Origin: Massilia rubra | Lineage (GTDB): Bacteria; Pseudomonadota; Gammaproteobacteria; Burkholderiales; Burkholderiaceae_D | Length of the DNA: 64,000 nt | Reading direction: 5' to 3' | Assembly (NCBI RefSeq): GCF_011682065.1 | Contig: NZ_VUYU01000007.1 | Location: 1 to 64,000 of the forward strand | Shown here: positions 57,212 through 64,000 of the stretch, piece by piece | Numbering within the stretch: position 1 is the stretch's first letter | Layout of the letters: every line of letters begins with the position of its first letter | Made by a program: the position numbers and the translations under genes | The notes under the pieces: generated by a model | The model's database searches: none | Seen by the model: the letters and a program-made list of their open reading frames with translations, nothing else | Told to the model about the DNA's origin: nothing

Positions 57212-58684
57212 GTGAATCAAACTCTGGGCCAGAAGCTGTTCCGCATCAAACCTGCCGGTAGCACGACCAACCCCCCTCCCGGGCATGCAGGAACCGGCCT
57301 GGCGCGCACCATGGGATTGTTCCCGCTGACCATGATCGGCGTGGGCGCCACCATCGGGACCGGCATCTTTTTCACCATGGTCGAGGCGGTGCCCAAGGCC
57401 GGTCCCTCGGTCGTGCTCTCGTTCCTGCTGGCCGCGCTGACCGCCGGCCTGACCGCGCTGTGCTACGCCGAATTGTCGTTCCGCATCCCGGCGTCGGGCT
57501 CGTCCTACTCCTTCGCCTACGCCACCGTGGGCGAGTTCGCCGCCTTCATCATGGCCGCCTGCCTGCTGCTCGAATACGGCCTGGCCGCCAGCGCCACCGC
57601 GATCGGCTGGTCGGCCTACCTGAATAACTTCCTCACCAATGCCGTTGGCTGGCAGATCCCCGAAATGCTGCGCACGCCCATGATCGTCTCGGGTGAGCAT
57701 GGGATGGAAATCCGCGCCGGGCACATCAACCTGCCGCCGATCTTTCTGGTGATCATGTGCTGCGTGATGCTCATTCGCGGCACCAAGGAATCGGCCACCA
57801 CCAATGCCATCATGGTGCTGGTCAAGCTGGCGATCCTGGTGTTTTTCGTGGTGATTGCGTTTTCCGGCTTCGACATCAACAACTTCACGCCGTTCTTCAA
57901 TACCGACAACAGCAAGGGCTTTGCCGGCATGACCGGCGTGACGGCGGCGGCGGGCACGGTGTTCTTCTCGTTCATCGGCCTGGACACGGTCGCCACCGCC
58001 GGCGAAGAAGTGCGCAACCCGACCCGCAACGTGCCGATCGGCATCCTGGCCGCGCTTGTCATCGTGACGGTGTTCTACATGCTGGTCGCGGTCGCCGCCC
58101 TCGGCGCCCAGCCGGCCCGGATGTTCGAAGGCCAGGAAGCGGGCCTGGCGGTGATTTTGCAGAATGTGACCGGCAAGGCCTGGCCGGCGCTGGTGCTGTC
58201 GGCCGGCGCCGTCATTTCGGTGTTCAGCGTGACCCTGGTGACGATTTATGGGCAGACCCGGATCCTGTACGCGATCAGCAAGGATGGCCTGATTCCGCCA
58301 ACGTTCCAGAAAGTGAGCCCGCGCACCCAGTCGCCGGTCAGCAATACCCTGATCGTGTGCCTGGTGGTGGGACTGGTGGCCGGATTCGTGGACTCGACCT
58401 ACCTGTGGGACATGGTCAGCATGGGCACCCTGACGGCGTTCATCGTGGTGTCGGTGGCGGTGCCGGTGATGCGCAAGAAGATGGGCGAATCGCTGGTCAA
58501 GGGCTTCCGCGTGCCGTTCGGCCCGTACGTGGTGCCGGGCCTGAGCATCTGCGCCTGCCTGTACATCATGAAAGACTTGTCCAAGACCACCTTTACCGTG
58601 TTTGCGATCTGGATGTGCGTGGCGGTGCTGACCTACTTTGGCTACAGCATCCGCCATTCGCGCCTGAACAGCAGCGCTGCTTGA
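57212..58684 (+). CDS. APC-family amino acid permease (cationic amino acid transporter-like)
   Basis: A 490-residue twelve-plus-helix inner-membrane amino-acid permease. The first helix block GLFPLTMIGVGATIGTGIFFTM is the family substrate site, followed by the FRIPASGSSYSFAYATVGEFAAF segment typical of the CAT/YfnA subgroup. Helix VI carries FFSFIGLDTVATAGEEVRNPTRNVPIGI. Substrate probably a neutral or basic amino acid. GTG 57212 is preceded by AAAGGGACG. A TATAAT at 57165-57170 lies upstream without a clear -35. Confidence 0.9.
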   Translation: MNQTLGQKLFRIKPAGSTTNPPPGHAGTGLARTMGLFPLTMIGVGATIGTGIFFTMVEAVPKAGPSVVLSFLLAALTAGLTALCYAELSFRIPASGSSYSFAYATVGEFAAFIMAACLLLEYGLAASATAIGWSAYLNNFLTNAVGWQIPEMLRTPMIVSGEHGMEIRAGHINLPPIFLVIMCCVMLIRGTKESATTNAIMVLVKLAILVFFVVIAFSGFDINNFTPFFNTDNSKGFAGMTGVTAAAGTVFFSFIGLDTVATAGEEVRNPTRNVPIGILAALVIVTVFYMLVAVAALGAQPARMFEGQEAGLAVILQNVTGKAWPALVLSAGAVISVFSVTLVTIYGQTRILYAISKDGLIPPTFQKVSPRTQSPVSNTLIVCLVVGLVAGFVDSTYLWDMVSMGTLTAFIVVSVAVPVMRKKMGESLVKGFRVPFGPYVVPGLSICACLYIMKDLSKTTFTVFAIWMCVAVLTYFGYSIRHSRLNSSAA

Positions 58685-58710
58685 GCGGAGCCGTCATGCC
58701 TGGAGTAACG

Positions 58711-59187
58711 ATGCGCTTGCTCATCGCGGCGTCGCTGTCGGTGCTTCTTCAGGCGTGCTCCCGCACCGGGCATACGGATGCCCCGCCGGCCATCAACAGT
58801 AAAATGGCCGAGCTTGCTGATGACGGAGTGAACCGATTGAACATGGCCGACGACAAATTTCAAGACACCGATTGGGGTAAGGTTAATCTTCCAGGGAAAA
58901 GACTGGAACTGATCGATCCGGTGCGGATCGAGGATTTGCGGTTCCATGCCGATGGCTATGTCATCGCCACGATCGGTACCAAGGAAGTGTTAGCAGGCCC
59001 GATCTTCTATTGGAAAGTGAAGAACGGCGTATTGCTTTTGTCTGACAATAAGAATTTTTCTTCCGTTTTTTCAGAACTCAGCGCGCCGCGCGTTGAGACG
59101 CTTCCTGCGAGTGATGCGAAGCAGATCGTGAGTGTGACTGCGAAAAACGGCAGGCAGTTGCAGTACACACTCTCGCAGCGGCGCTAG
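58711..59187 (+). CDS. Hypothetical lipoprotein
   Basis: A 158-residue protein with a lipoprotein signal: MRLLIAASLSVLLQA-Cys16. The rest is a small, mixed soluble domain (about 30-158) ending QIVSVTAKNGRQLQYTLSQRR. I recognise no family. ATG 58711 is preceded by GGAG at good spacing; an in-frame ATG at 58696 would add five residues. It follows the permease by 26 bases and may be co-transcribed. Codon use is slightly lower in GC in its last third than in its neighbours. Confidence 0.65.
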   Translation: MRLLIAASLSVLLQACSRTGHTDAPPAINSKMAELADDGVNRLNMADDKFQDTDWGKVNLPGKRLELIDPVRIEDLRFHADGYVIATIGTKEVLAGPIFYWKVKNGVLLLSDNKNFSSVFSELSAPRVETLPASDAKQIVSVTAKNGRQLQYTLSQRR

Positions 59188-59245
59188 CGATAAAGGGACG
59201 CCCGGGCCCACGGCGCGGGCCTGCGCGACGACTCCCGCTGCGCTG

Positions 59246-60268
59246 CTACTGGCCCAGCCGCACGGCGGCCCGGTCCAGCACGCGCACCACCATGGCGATC
59301 GCGTGCGGGACCATCTTTTTGGCCACGCCGCGCCGCACCGCGTGGTCGTGCGACGACAGCACCGCTCCCCCATATTTGTAGGAATAGGTACCGCCCTGCG
59401 TGAGCAGCGGCCGGATGTCGGTCGCGCCGTCGGCCAGCGGGGCAAAATCGTTGAGCGCGGCCAGCACCAGCGCCGCGTCTCCCAGCTTTTCGCTGTCGTA
59501 GTAATCCTCGACCCAGCTTTCCCAGCCGGAATGGTTGTGACCGAGTACGTTGAATGTATGGTGCGGCTGCAGCAGGTCGGTCGCGTGCAGCACAAAGCCG
59601 AGCGATTGCGCCGACGGCGCCTGCAAGAAGCGCGTCCAGAAATGTTGCGCCAGGTTGTCGATCGGCTGGAACGGGAAGTGCTGGTAATCCTGGTACATGC
59701 TGGCCGTCGAGTAACCGCCCTGGCGGTAGCGCGCTTCGGTCACGCCGTAGCTGTTGTACTTGCTGGCGTCGCCGAACCAGCCCCCCAGGCCGCCGGCGCC
59801 ATCGTCCAGGTAATCGCCCACCAGCCAGGTGGCGGCCAGCTTGTCGATGTCGCCCGGATTGCCGAGTTTTGCGTAGTGGTAGCCGCCGAAATCGTTGCCG
59901 TGCACGTCGGCGCCGGCGGTGTGGTTCTGGAAGTGCCAGAACGAGGTGTAGCGCGCCAGGCCCGAGCCGAGTCCCCACAAGGGCGCGCCCTGGCAATTGC
60001 CGGTGGCGGCGCCGCAGATATAGGTGTCTTCGAAGTAATCGACATCGTGCGCGCCCTGGCCGATCGCGGCGGCGAACTGCTCCATCGAGTAGCCGGCCCG
60101 CGTCACGCCCGCCAGCAGGCTCGCGTAGCGGGTCTGGTTGGGGTGCGTTTTCATGAACTCGACGGCGTCGAGCACGATGCGGCGGTGGGTTTCGGTGTTC
60201 CACGCCCTGGCCGGCAGGCATGCGAGCAGGGCGAGTGCCACGGGGGCAAGCTTGAATAGTGCCTTCAT
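59246..60268 (-). CDS. Zinc-dependent phospholipase C/P1 nuclease-like exported enzyme
   Basis: A 340-residue secreted enzyme. The signal peptide ends at ARA and the mature chain begins Trp-Asn-Thr-Glu-Thr-His, as in zinc phospholipase C and S1/P1 nucleases, where the N-terminal Trp and the following His bind zinc. Other ligand candidates: HDVDYFED (about 75), FWHFQNH (about 110), HATDLLQPHHTFNVLGHNHSGWESWVED (about 228-255). This could cleave phospholipids or single-stranded nucleic acid; the sequence does not decide. GGAGACC precedes the start. It is the last gene of a likely operon with the three genes upstream. Confidence 0.75.
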   Translation of the reverse strand: MKALFKLAPVALALLACLPARAWNTETHRRIVLDAVEFMKTHPNQTRYASLLAGVTRAGYSMEQFAAAIGQGAHDVDYFEDTYICGAATGNCQGAPLWGLGSGLARYTSFWHFQNHTAGADVHGNDFGGYHYAKLGNPGDIDKLAATWLVGDYLDDGAGGLGGWFGDASKYNSYGVTEARYRQGGYSTASMYQDYQHFPFQPIDNLAQHFWTRFLQAPSAQSLGFVLHATDLLQPHHTFNVLGHNHSGWESWVEDYYDSEKLGDAALVLAALNDFAPLADGATDIRPLLTQGGTYSYKYGGAVLSSHDHAVRRGVAKKMVPHAIAMVVRVLDRAAVRLGQ

Positions 60269-60359
60269 CTGGTCTCCATCTTGTTGGTAGTAATTGCGGG
60301 CATCACGGACGCGATGCCCGGCCGGCTTGCTGCATTGCCACGACCGCGTGCGGCCGCGT

Positions 60360-60902
60360 TCATCTCCCCAGCGCGGGATGATCTTTGATCAGCTGCGCGC
60401 GCATGTTTTCGAGTCCACGTGCCTTCTCTTCCGCCCTGGCGACTTTGTCGGCGGCGATGCCCATGGCGCGCCCGCGCGCGATGTCGTCACGCAGGCGCGG
60501 CAGCTCGTCGTCCACGGCCTTGATGTAAGCGGCCAGCACCTGCGCGTTCTGGCGCGCCTCGAACGCCTGGTAAGCCTGCGGGTCGGCCAGTTCGGCCGCC
60601 GTGGGACGCGCCGGCGCGGCGCTCTCCCGCGTGGCGCTTTCCCGCGCGATGGGCGGCGCTTCCGGGTCGCCGTGCAGGCGCGTCTGCGCCAGGCTGTGCG
60701 CGGCCGCCAGCGGCGCGTTGCCGGCGGGCGTGGCCTGCCTGGCCGGGGGCCAGGCGTCCAGCCAGGGACGGCCGGCGGCGGGCGCGCCCGGGGCGGCGCT
60801 GGCGCTGGCGGGAACGGGAGCATCCTGCGCCTGCGGCCACCCCAGCCAGAGCGCGCCCGCCACCGTCAGCGCGCCAGCGAGCGTCATCAGCGCCGCTTTC
60901 AT
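60360..60902 (-). CDS. Membrane-anchored helical protein, unknown function
   Basis: A 180-residue protein with one N-terminal membrane helix (about 5-22), an Ala/Pro-rich flexible linker (about 23-95) and a charged helical C-terminal region (about 105-175: YQAFEARQNAQVLAAYIKAVDDELPRLRDD...). This membrane-linker-helix layout resembles, at reduced size, the lipase-specific foldases that fold exported lipases, and it is encoded just before an exported phospholipase-like enzyme. There is no clear sequence match, so this is an idea only. Its ATG overlaps the parvulin stop (ATGA), so they are coupled. Confidence 0.65.
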   Translation of the reverse strand: MKAALMTLAGALTVAGALWLGWPQAQDAPVPASASAAPGAPAAGRPWLDAWPPARQATPAGNAPLAAAHSLAQTRLHGDPEAPPIARESATRESAAPARPTAAELADPQAYQAFEARQNAQVLAAYIKAVDDELPRLRDDIARGRAMGIAADKVARAEEKARGLENMRAQLIKDHPALGR

Positions 60903-62233
60903 GGCGCCCCCGTGGCGCCGGGCAGCCTGGACGGCATGTCGACTTTGGCGGCGCGCACCAGGGCAATGCGGGCGTCGGTGAATTCGGCGCGGGCGCGCTC
61001 ATGGGCGATGGCCTTGCGCGCCATGTAGCGCACGGTTTCCGAACCGGGCGGGTAAAAGCCGTCGATCCGCTGTGCGACCAGCACGATGTCCCACGTGGCC
61101 GGCGCGGACGGCCCGACCGGCGCGCGGAACGGGGTCGATACCTGGCCGGCCGGTTGCTGCAGTGCCAGCGCCGCGAGCCAGCCGGGCACGGCGGTCTGTC
61201 TCACCCAGCCCAGGTCGCCGCCACGCTTCCCGTTCGGCGCCAGCGAGTGGCGCCGCGCCAGCAGGGCGAAGTCCTGGCCGGCCGCCACCTCGGCAGCGAT
61301 GTGTTTCGCCAGCGCTTCGCTGGCGACCCGGATGTGGCGCGCCCGCACCTTGTCGGTGCGCCGGAACTGGTCCTTGTGCGCGCTGTAGAAGGCGTTGACG
61401 TCGGCCTGCGTGACCTGCCGCGCCAGCGCCGCCTGCAGCGGGCTGTGCGCCTCTGCGCCCTCGGCCAGCCCGTACAGGCGCAGGGCGCCGCGCACCGCCT
61501 CCTGCTCATCGAGCGCCTGGCGCAGGTCGGCCACGGCGGCCGCGCCGAAGCGACGGCTGGCCCAGTCGAGCACGAACAGGCCGGCCACCCGCAGGCGCGC
61601 CTGATGGGCGATGAAATCCATCCTGCGATTGAAAAATTCCATGCGCCCCTGCACGTTCTGGCGCTCGAACACGTCCAGCACGCTCAGGATGACCGGCTCT
61701 GTCTTGCCCAGGCGATAGCGCAGCAGCGGCGTGCGGGCCGCCAGCGCGGCTTGGTCGGGCGTGAAGTCGTAGCCCAGCCGCAGTGCGCCGGGCGCACCGA
61801 ACAGGCGCTCGAGCGTCGCCGGCGCCAGCGGGTAGATGGCCTCGATCGCGCCGGGCAGGGCGCGCAAGGCCGCGTCCAGCTCGCTGGCGTGCATGCTGCG
61901 CAGCAAGCCACCCAGGCGCTCGTCGACGCCCACGCCCGGCGCGAAACCGACCGTGCCGGCGGGGTACAACTGCGCCGCGCTGAAACGCTCGCGCGCCCAG
62001 CGCGCTTGCAGGCGGTCGGCGACGATCTCGGCCAGCACCGCGTCGGCGGATGGGTGGCCCGGCTGGTCGCGGGCCTGGTGCAGCAGCGCGCGCAAGGTGA
62101 GCGCGTGCACGGGCGCGCCGTTGATGTGCGCCACCGGCGCGGCGTCAAGCGCTGGCGGCGTCGCCTGCGCGTGGCACAGGATGCTTGCCAGGAGCAGCAG
62201 GGCGGCCAATTGCCGGCGTGGGGTCGGGATCAT
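60899..62233 (-). CDS. Exported parvulin-type peptidyl-prolyl isomerase
   Basis: A 444-residue periplasmic PPIase of the SurA/PpiC type. Signal peptide 1-24 (cleavage after CHAQA), an N-terminal SurA-like helical region containing VAHINGAPVHALTLRALLHQARDQ and LQARWARERF, and a parvulin domain at about 295-390 (KVRARHIRVASEALAKHIAAEVAAGQDFALLARRHSLAPNGKRGGDLGW). It is probably a folding helper for exported proteins encoded with it. The next gene upstream ends 13 bases before; the next downstream overlaps. Confidence 0.85.
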   Translation of the reverse strand: MIPTPRRQLAALLLLASILCHAQATPPALDAAPVAHINGAPVHALTLRALLHQARDQPGHPSADAVLAEIVADRLQARWARERFSAAQLYPAGTVGFAPGVGVDERLGGLLRSMHASELDAALRALPGAIEAIYPLAPATLERLFGAPGALRLGYDFTPDQAALAARTPLLRYRLGKTEPVILSVLDVFERQNVQGRMEFFNRRMDFIAHQARLRVAGLFVLDWASRRFGAAAVADLRQALDEQEAVRGALRLYGLAEGAEAHSPLQAALARQVTQADVNAFYSAHKDQFRRTDKVRARHIRVASEALAKHIAAEVAAGQDFALLARRHSLAPNGKRGGDLGWVRQTAVPGWLAALALQQPAGQVSTPFRAPVGPSAPATWDIVLVAQRIDGFYPPGSETVRYMARKAIAHERARAEFTDARIALVRAAKVDMPSRLPGATGAP

Positions 62234-62246
62234 GGATGCTTTCGTG

Positions 62247-63299
62247 TCAGGCGAGGATGGCCACGCCGTGGTCGGTGCGGTCGGTGAGGATTTCGAAGGC
62301 GGCGCCGTGGCGCGAGCTATACCTGCGCGGCGGCTCGTCGCGCAGGGTGACGGTCATGCTGCACGAGGCCAGCTTGGAATTGAGGCAAGTCTTGATGCCG
62401 CCGGGCGGATTCGGATAATGCAAACCGGCAAACGCCTCGCGCGGCGCATCGATGCGGATCTCGACGCGCACGCCGTCGGCGCGGGCATCGAGGTCCCAGG
62501 TAAAACCGGCAATCCGGGCGCGCGTGCGCAGCGCTTGCGTAATGCTGTTGAGCGACAATGCCAGGGTGCCGATGCGCAGCACCACCAGGCTCATCTGCGG
62601 TGACCGGAGCGGACCCCATCTCAGGCGCGCCGTCGAGCATTCCAGGAACACCTCGGGCGCATCGTCGAAGCCGGCCACCTGGCCCCAGGCATAGGTATCG
62701 GTGTGGCGGCTGCCCCAGTTGTGGTTCTGGCTGCCGCGCCATTGGTCCACCGCCACGGTCTCGCCATCGATGTCGAGCTGGCCCGAAAACAGCGCGCCCG
62801 GCGCTCCCACCAGCGCCTTCGCTTGCGGAAAGCGTCCGCCATACAGCGACGCCGGCAGCAGCAGCAGCGGCGGATGCGGCGCGTCGTAGCCGAGCGCCCA
62901 GGCGATGCTGTGACCAGGCCCGCTGGCGCTGCCGGCCAGGCAACTGGCGCTCAGGTGCGCATGGCCGATCAGCAGATCCGGCGCGCCCGCCCCGATGAGG
63001 CAGTCCGCCAGCGCGAACTGGTTTTTGAGCGCCACGATGCGGCGCTGTTCGCCGTCGAACCACACCGCCCAGACTTCGCCGAGCGCCAGCTGCGGCTGGC
63101 CGGCCGGGCTGAAGAAGGTGTAGCGAATCCAGAAGGCGCGCGCGCGGCCGGCCTCGTTGGCGCGCAGGAAGTAGCTTTCGTAATGCCCGGCGCGGCTGCC
63201 CGGGACGAAGCGGCAGCGGTTGGCGTCGGCGCGGCTGGCGCCTGTGGCCAGGCTGCCCGGTGCTGCCATAAGATGACGACGCTTGCTGCGGTCCGGCAT
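62247..63299 (-). CDS. AttH/CrtC-like lipocalin-fold protein, unknown function
   Basis: A 350-residue protein resembling the AttH/hydroxyneurosporene synthase (CrtC)/tocopherol cyclase-like proteins, which share a duplicated lipocalin-type fold. Indicators: ESYFLRANEAGRARAFWIRYTFFSP near the start and VDQWRGSQNHNWGSRHTDTYAWGQVAGFDD (about 195-224), the motif region with a likely metal- or substrate-binding His. No signal peptide is clear. GGAGGAG precedes ATG 63299. It probably binds or modifies a lipid; function unknown. First gene of the minus-strand group leading to the phospholipase-like gene. Confidence 0.6.
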   Translation of the reverse strand: MPDRSKRRHLMAAPGSLATGASRADANRCRFVPGSRAGHYESYFLRANEAGRARAFWIRYTFFSPAGQPQLALGEVWAVWFDGEQRRIVALKNQFALADCLIGAGAPDLLIGHAHLSASCLAGSASGPGHSIAWALGYDAPHPPLLLLPASLYGGRFPQAKALVGAPGALFSGQLDIDGETVAVDQWRGSQNHNWGSRHTDTYAWGQVAGFDDAPEVFLECSTARLRWGPLRSPQMSLVVLRIGTLALSLNSITQALRTRARIAGFTWDLDARADGVRVEIRIDAPREAFAGLHYPNPPGGIKTCLNSKLASCSMTVTLRDEPPRRYSSRHGAAFEILTDRTDHGVAILA

Positions 63300-63449
63300 G
63301 GTGGCTCCTCCGTGGGATGGAGCAGCCAATGTACCGGGCCGGTATGTACAGCGTCTTGTTGGAATGCGACAGGCAATGGCGCAGTTACGCCAAATCCGCC
63401 ATCGCTCATCGATCCGTTACGGTCGCCCGGCGCGCCGGGCGGCCGGGGA

Positions 63450-64000
63450 CTATGCCGCCTGGGTGAGGCGTTCGACCACCGGTTCCAGCGCGGCCGGACG
63501 GCAACCGAAGGCGGCCAGGCGGCCTTGCGCCTGCGGCGCCAGGTCGAGGTCGTACGGCAGGCGGCCGGCGACGACCCACAGCTTGTCCGCCGGCATGGCC
63601 GCCAGCAGGCGGCGCTGGTTTTCGACCAGCATCGCGTTATAGGTCTGCACCACAATCTGCTGCGCGCCGTCGGCAAAGGCGATCGCCGCCGCCACTTCGG
63701 CATCGGACGCCTCGGCCGAGATCGCATATTCCGTCACGTCGAGCCCGGCCTGGCGCAGCGCCGGCAGCATCGAGCTGCGTGCTTCGTTGTTGCGCCCGTT
63801 CGCCACTTCATCGACTTCGCTGCGCGAGCGCACCTCGACCGTGATCAGGCGCACCGGCAAGGCCGGGTCGAGCGGGCGGAAATCGCCCTGCACCAGCAGT
63901 GCCGCTTTCTGCACTTTTTTCGCCAGCGTCATCGACTCGGCCGTCATCAGGCCGCCTGGGATAGCGGCGCGCTCGCGCCAGCCGCCCACCGCGCGCGCCT
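63450..64000 (-). CDS. GH3-type glycosidase (beta-N-acetylhexosaminidase-like), C-terminal part, cut by window edge
   Basis: The last about 183 residues of a protein whose frame stays open to the right edge. The segment AALLVQGDFRPLDPALPVRLITVEVRSRSEVDEVANGRNNEARSSMLPALRQAGL and the Rossmann-like VVQTYNAMLVENQRRLLAAMPADKLWVVAGRLPYDLDL fit the C-terminal alpha/beta domain of two-domain GH3 enzymes, of which NagZ-like N-acetylglucosaminidases are the closest type I recall. The catalytic domain lies outside the window. It is 150 bases upstream of the AttH-like gene, same direction; a GC-rich palindrome (63425-63440) lies after the stop. Confidence 0.6.
   Translation of the reverse strand, partial: ARAVGGWRERAAIPGGLMTAESMTLAKKVQKAALLVQGDFRPLDPALPVRLITVEVRSRSEVDEVANGRNNEARSSMLPALRQAGLDVTEYAISAEASDAEVAAAIAFADGAQQIVVQTYNAMLVENQRRLLAAMPADKLWVVAGRLPYDLDLAPQAQGRLAAFGCRPAALEPVVERLTQAA

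Noticed and set aside
63425-63440. Palindrome GCCCGGCGCGCCGGGC after the GH3-type gene
   Set aside because: No T-run follows on the minus strand, so it cannot be called an intrinsic terminator with confidence; it may be chance in a GC-rich region.

Overview
The window looks like a chromosomal segment of a high-GC betaproteobacterium in Burkholderiales, most probably Oxalobacteraceae (Massilia, Duganella or Janthinobacterium type). Reasons: the aruCFGDB-type arginine succinyltransferase genes preceded by a GlxA/AraC-type ArgR-like regulator, two PEP-CTERM exported proteins, an NsrR/Hmp pair, the queA-tgt-yajC-secD-secF order, and several classes of short palindromic repeats typical of such genomes. 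There is no rRNA, tRNA, CRISPR array, prophage or intact insertion sequence. Taxonomy is inferred from gene content only.

Layout. 0.1-12.3 kb: M20 amidohydrolase, molybdopterin oxidoreductase, a lipoprotein aminopeptidase, two tandem long-chain acyl-CoA ligases, a PhoD phosphatase directly abutting an acyl-CoA thioesterase, and an Atm1-type ABC exporter. 12.3-17.4 kb: periplasmic asparaginase, exported amidohydrolase and a dicarboxylate/amino-acid symporter (a plausible Asn/Asp-peptide scavenging group), a lone polar amino-acid ABC ATPase and a solitary antitoxin-like gene. 17.5-28.5 kb: core housekeeping (pyrC, DUF3025, an oxidoreductase, recG, queA, tgt, yajC, secD, secF) with two large inverted repeats. 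28.5-35.0 kb: WYL regulator, GST, then a sugar locus (GPH-type transporter, GH94 phosphorylase, LacI regulator) with a readable promoter and a perfect LacI-type operator. 35.3-38.2 kb: HDOD protein, MarR regulator with a small partner, ArgR-like regulator. 38.6-50.7 kb: arginine succinyltransferase operon astC-astA(alpha)-astA(beta)-astD-astB, then a 1565-residue NAD-glutamate dehydrogenase, then astE; the dehydrogenase sits inside the operon whose end product is glutamate. 50.7-54.2 kb: Old Yellow Enzyme and two paralogous PEP-CTERM proteins. 54.3-57.1 kb: hmp, nsrR and a divergent DUF2167 membrane protein, with two NsrR-type palindromes. 57.2-64.0 kb: amino-acid permease, a lipoprotein, then a minus-strand group of AttH/CrtC-like protein, exported parvulin, a membrane-anchored helical protein and a zinc phospholipase C/P1-nuclease-like enzyme, plus the end of a GH3 glycosidase cut by the window edge.

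Most notable: (a) GDH embedded in the ast operon; (b) the exported phospholipase/foldase-like cassette at 59.2-63.3 kb, whose function as a unit is unknown; (c) gene 3'-end relics next to repeats or duplicated genes (a GST tail at 30.06 kb and an OYE tail at 52.80 kb); (d) two related families of short palindromic elements sharing a core; (e) an orphan plus-strand intrinsic terminator at 35.2 kb that may mark a small RNA. All functional names rest on recognising motifs by eye; no database search was run.
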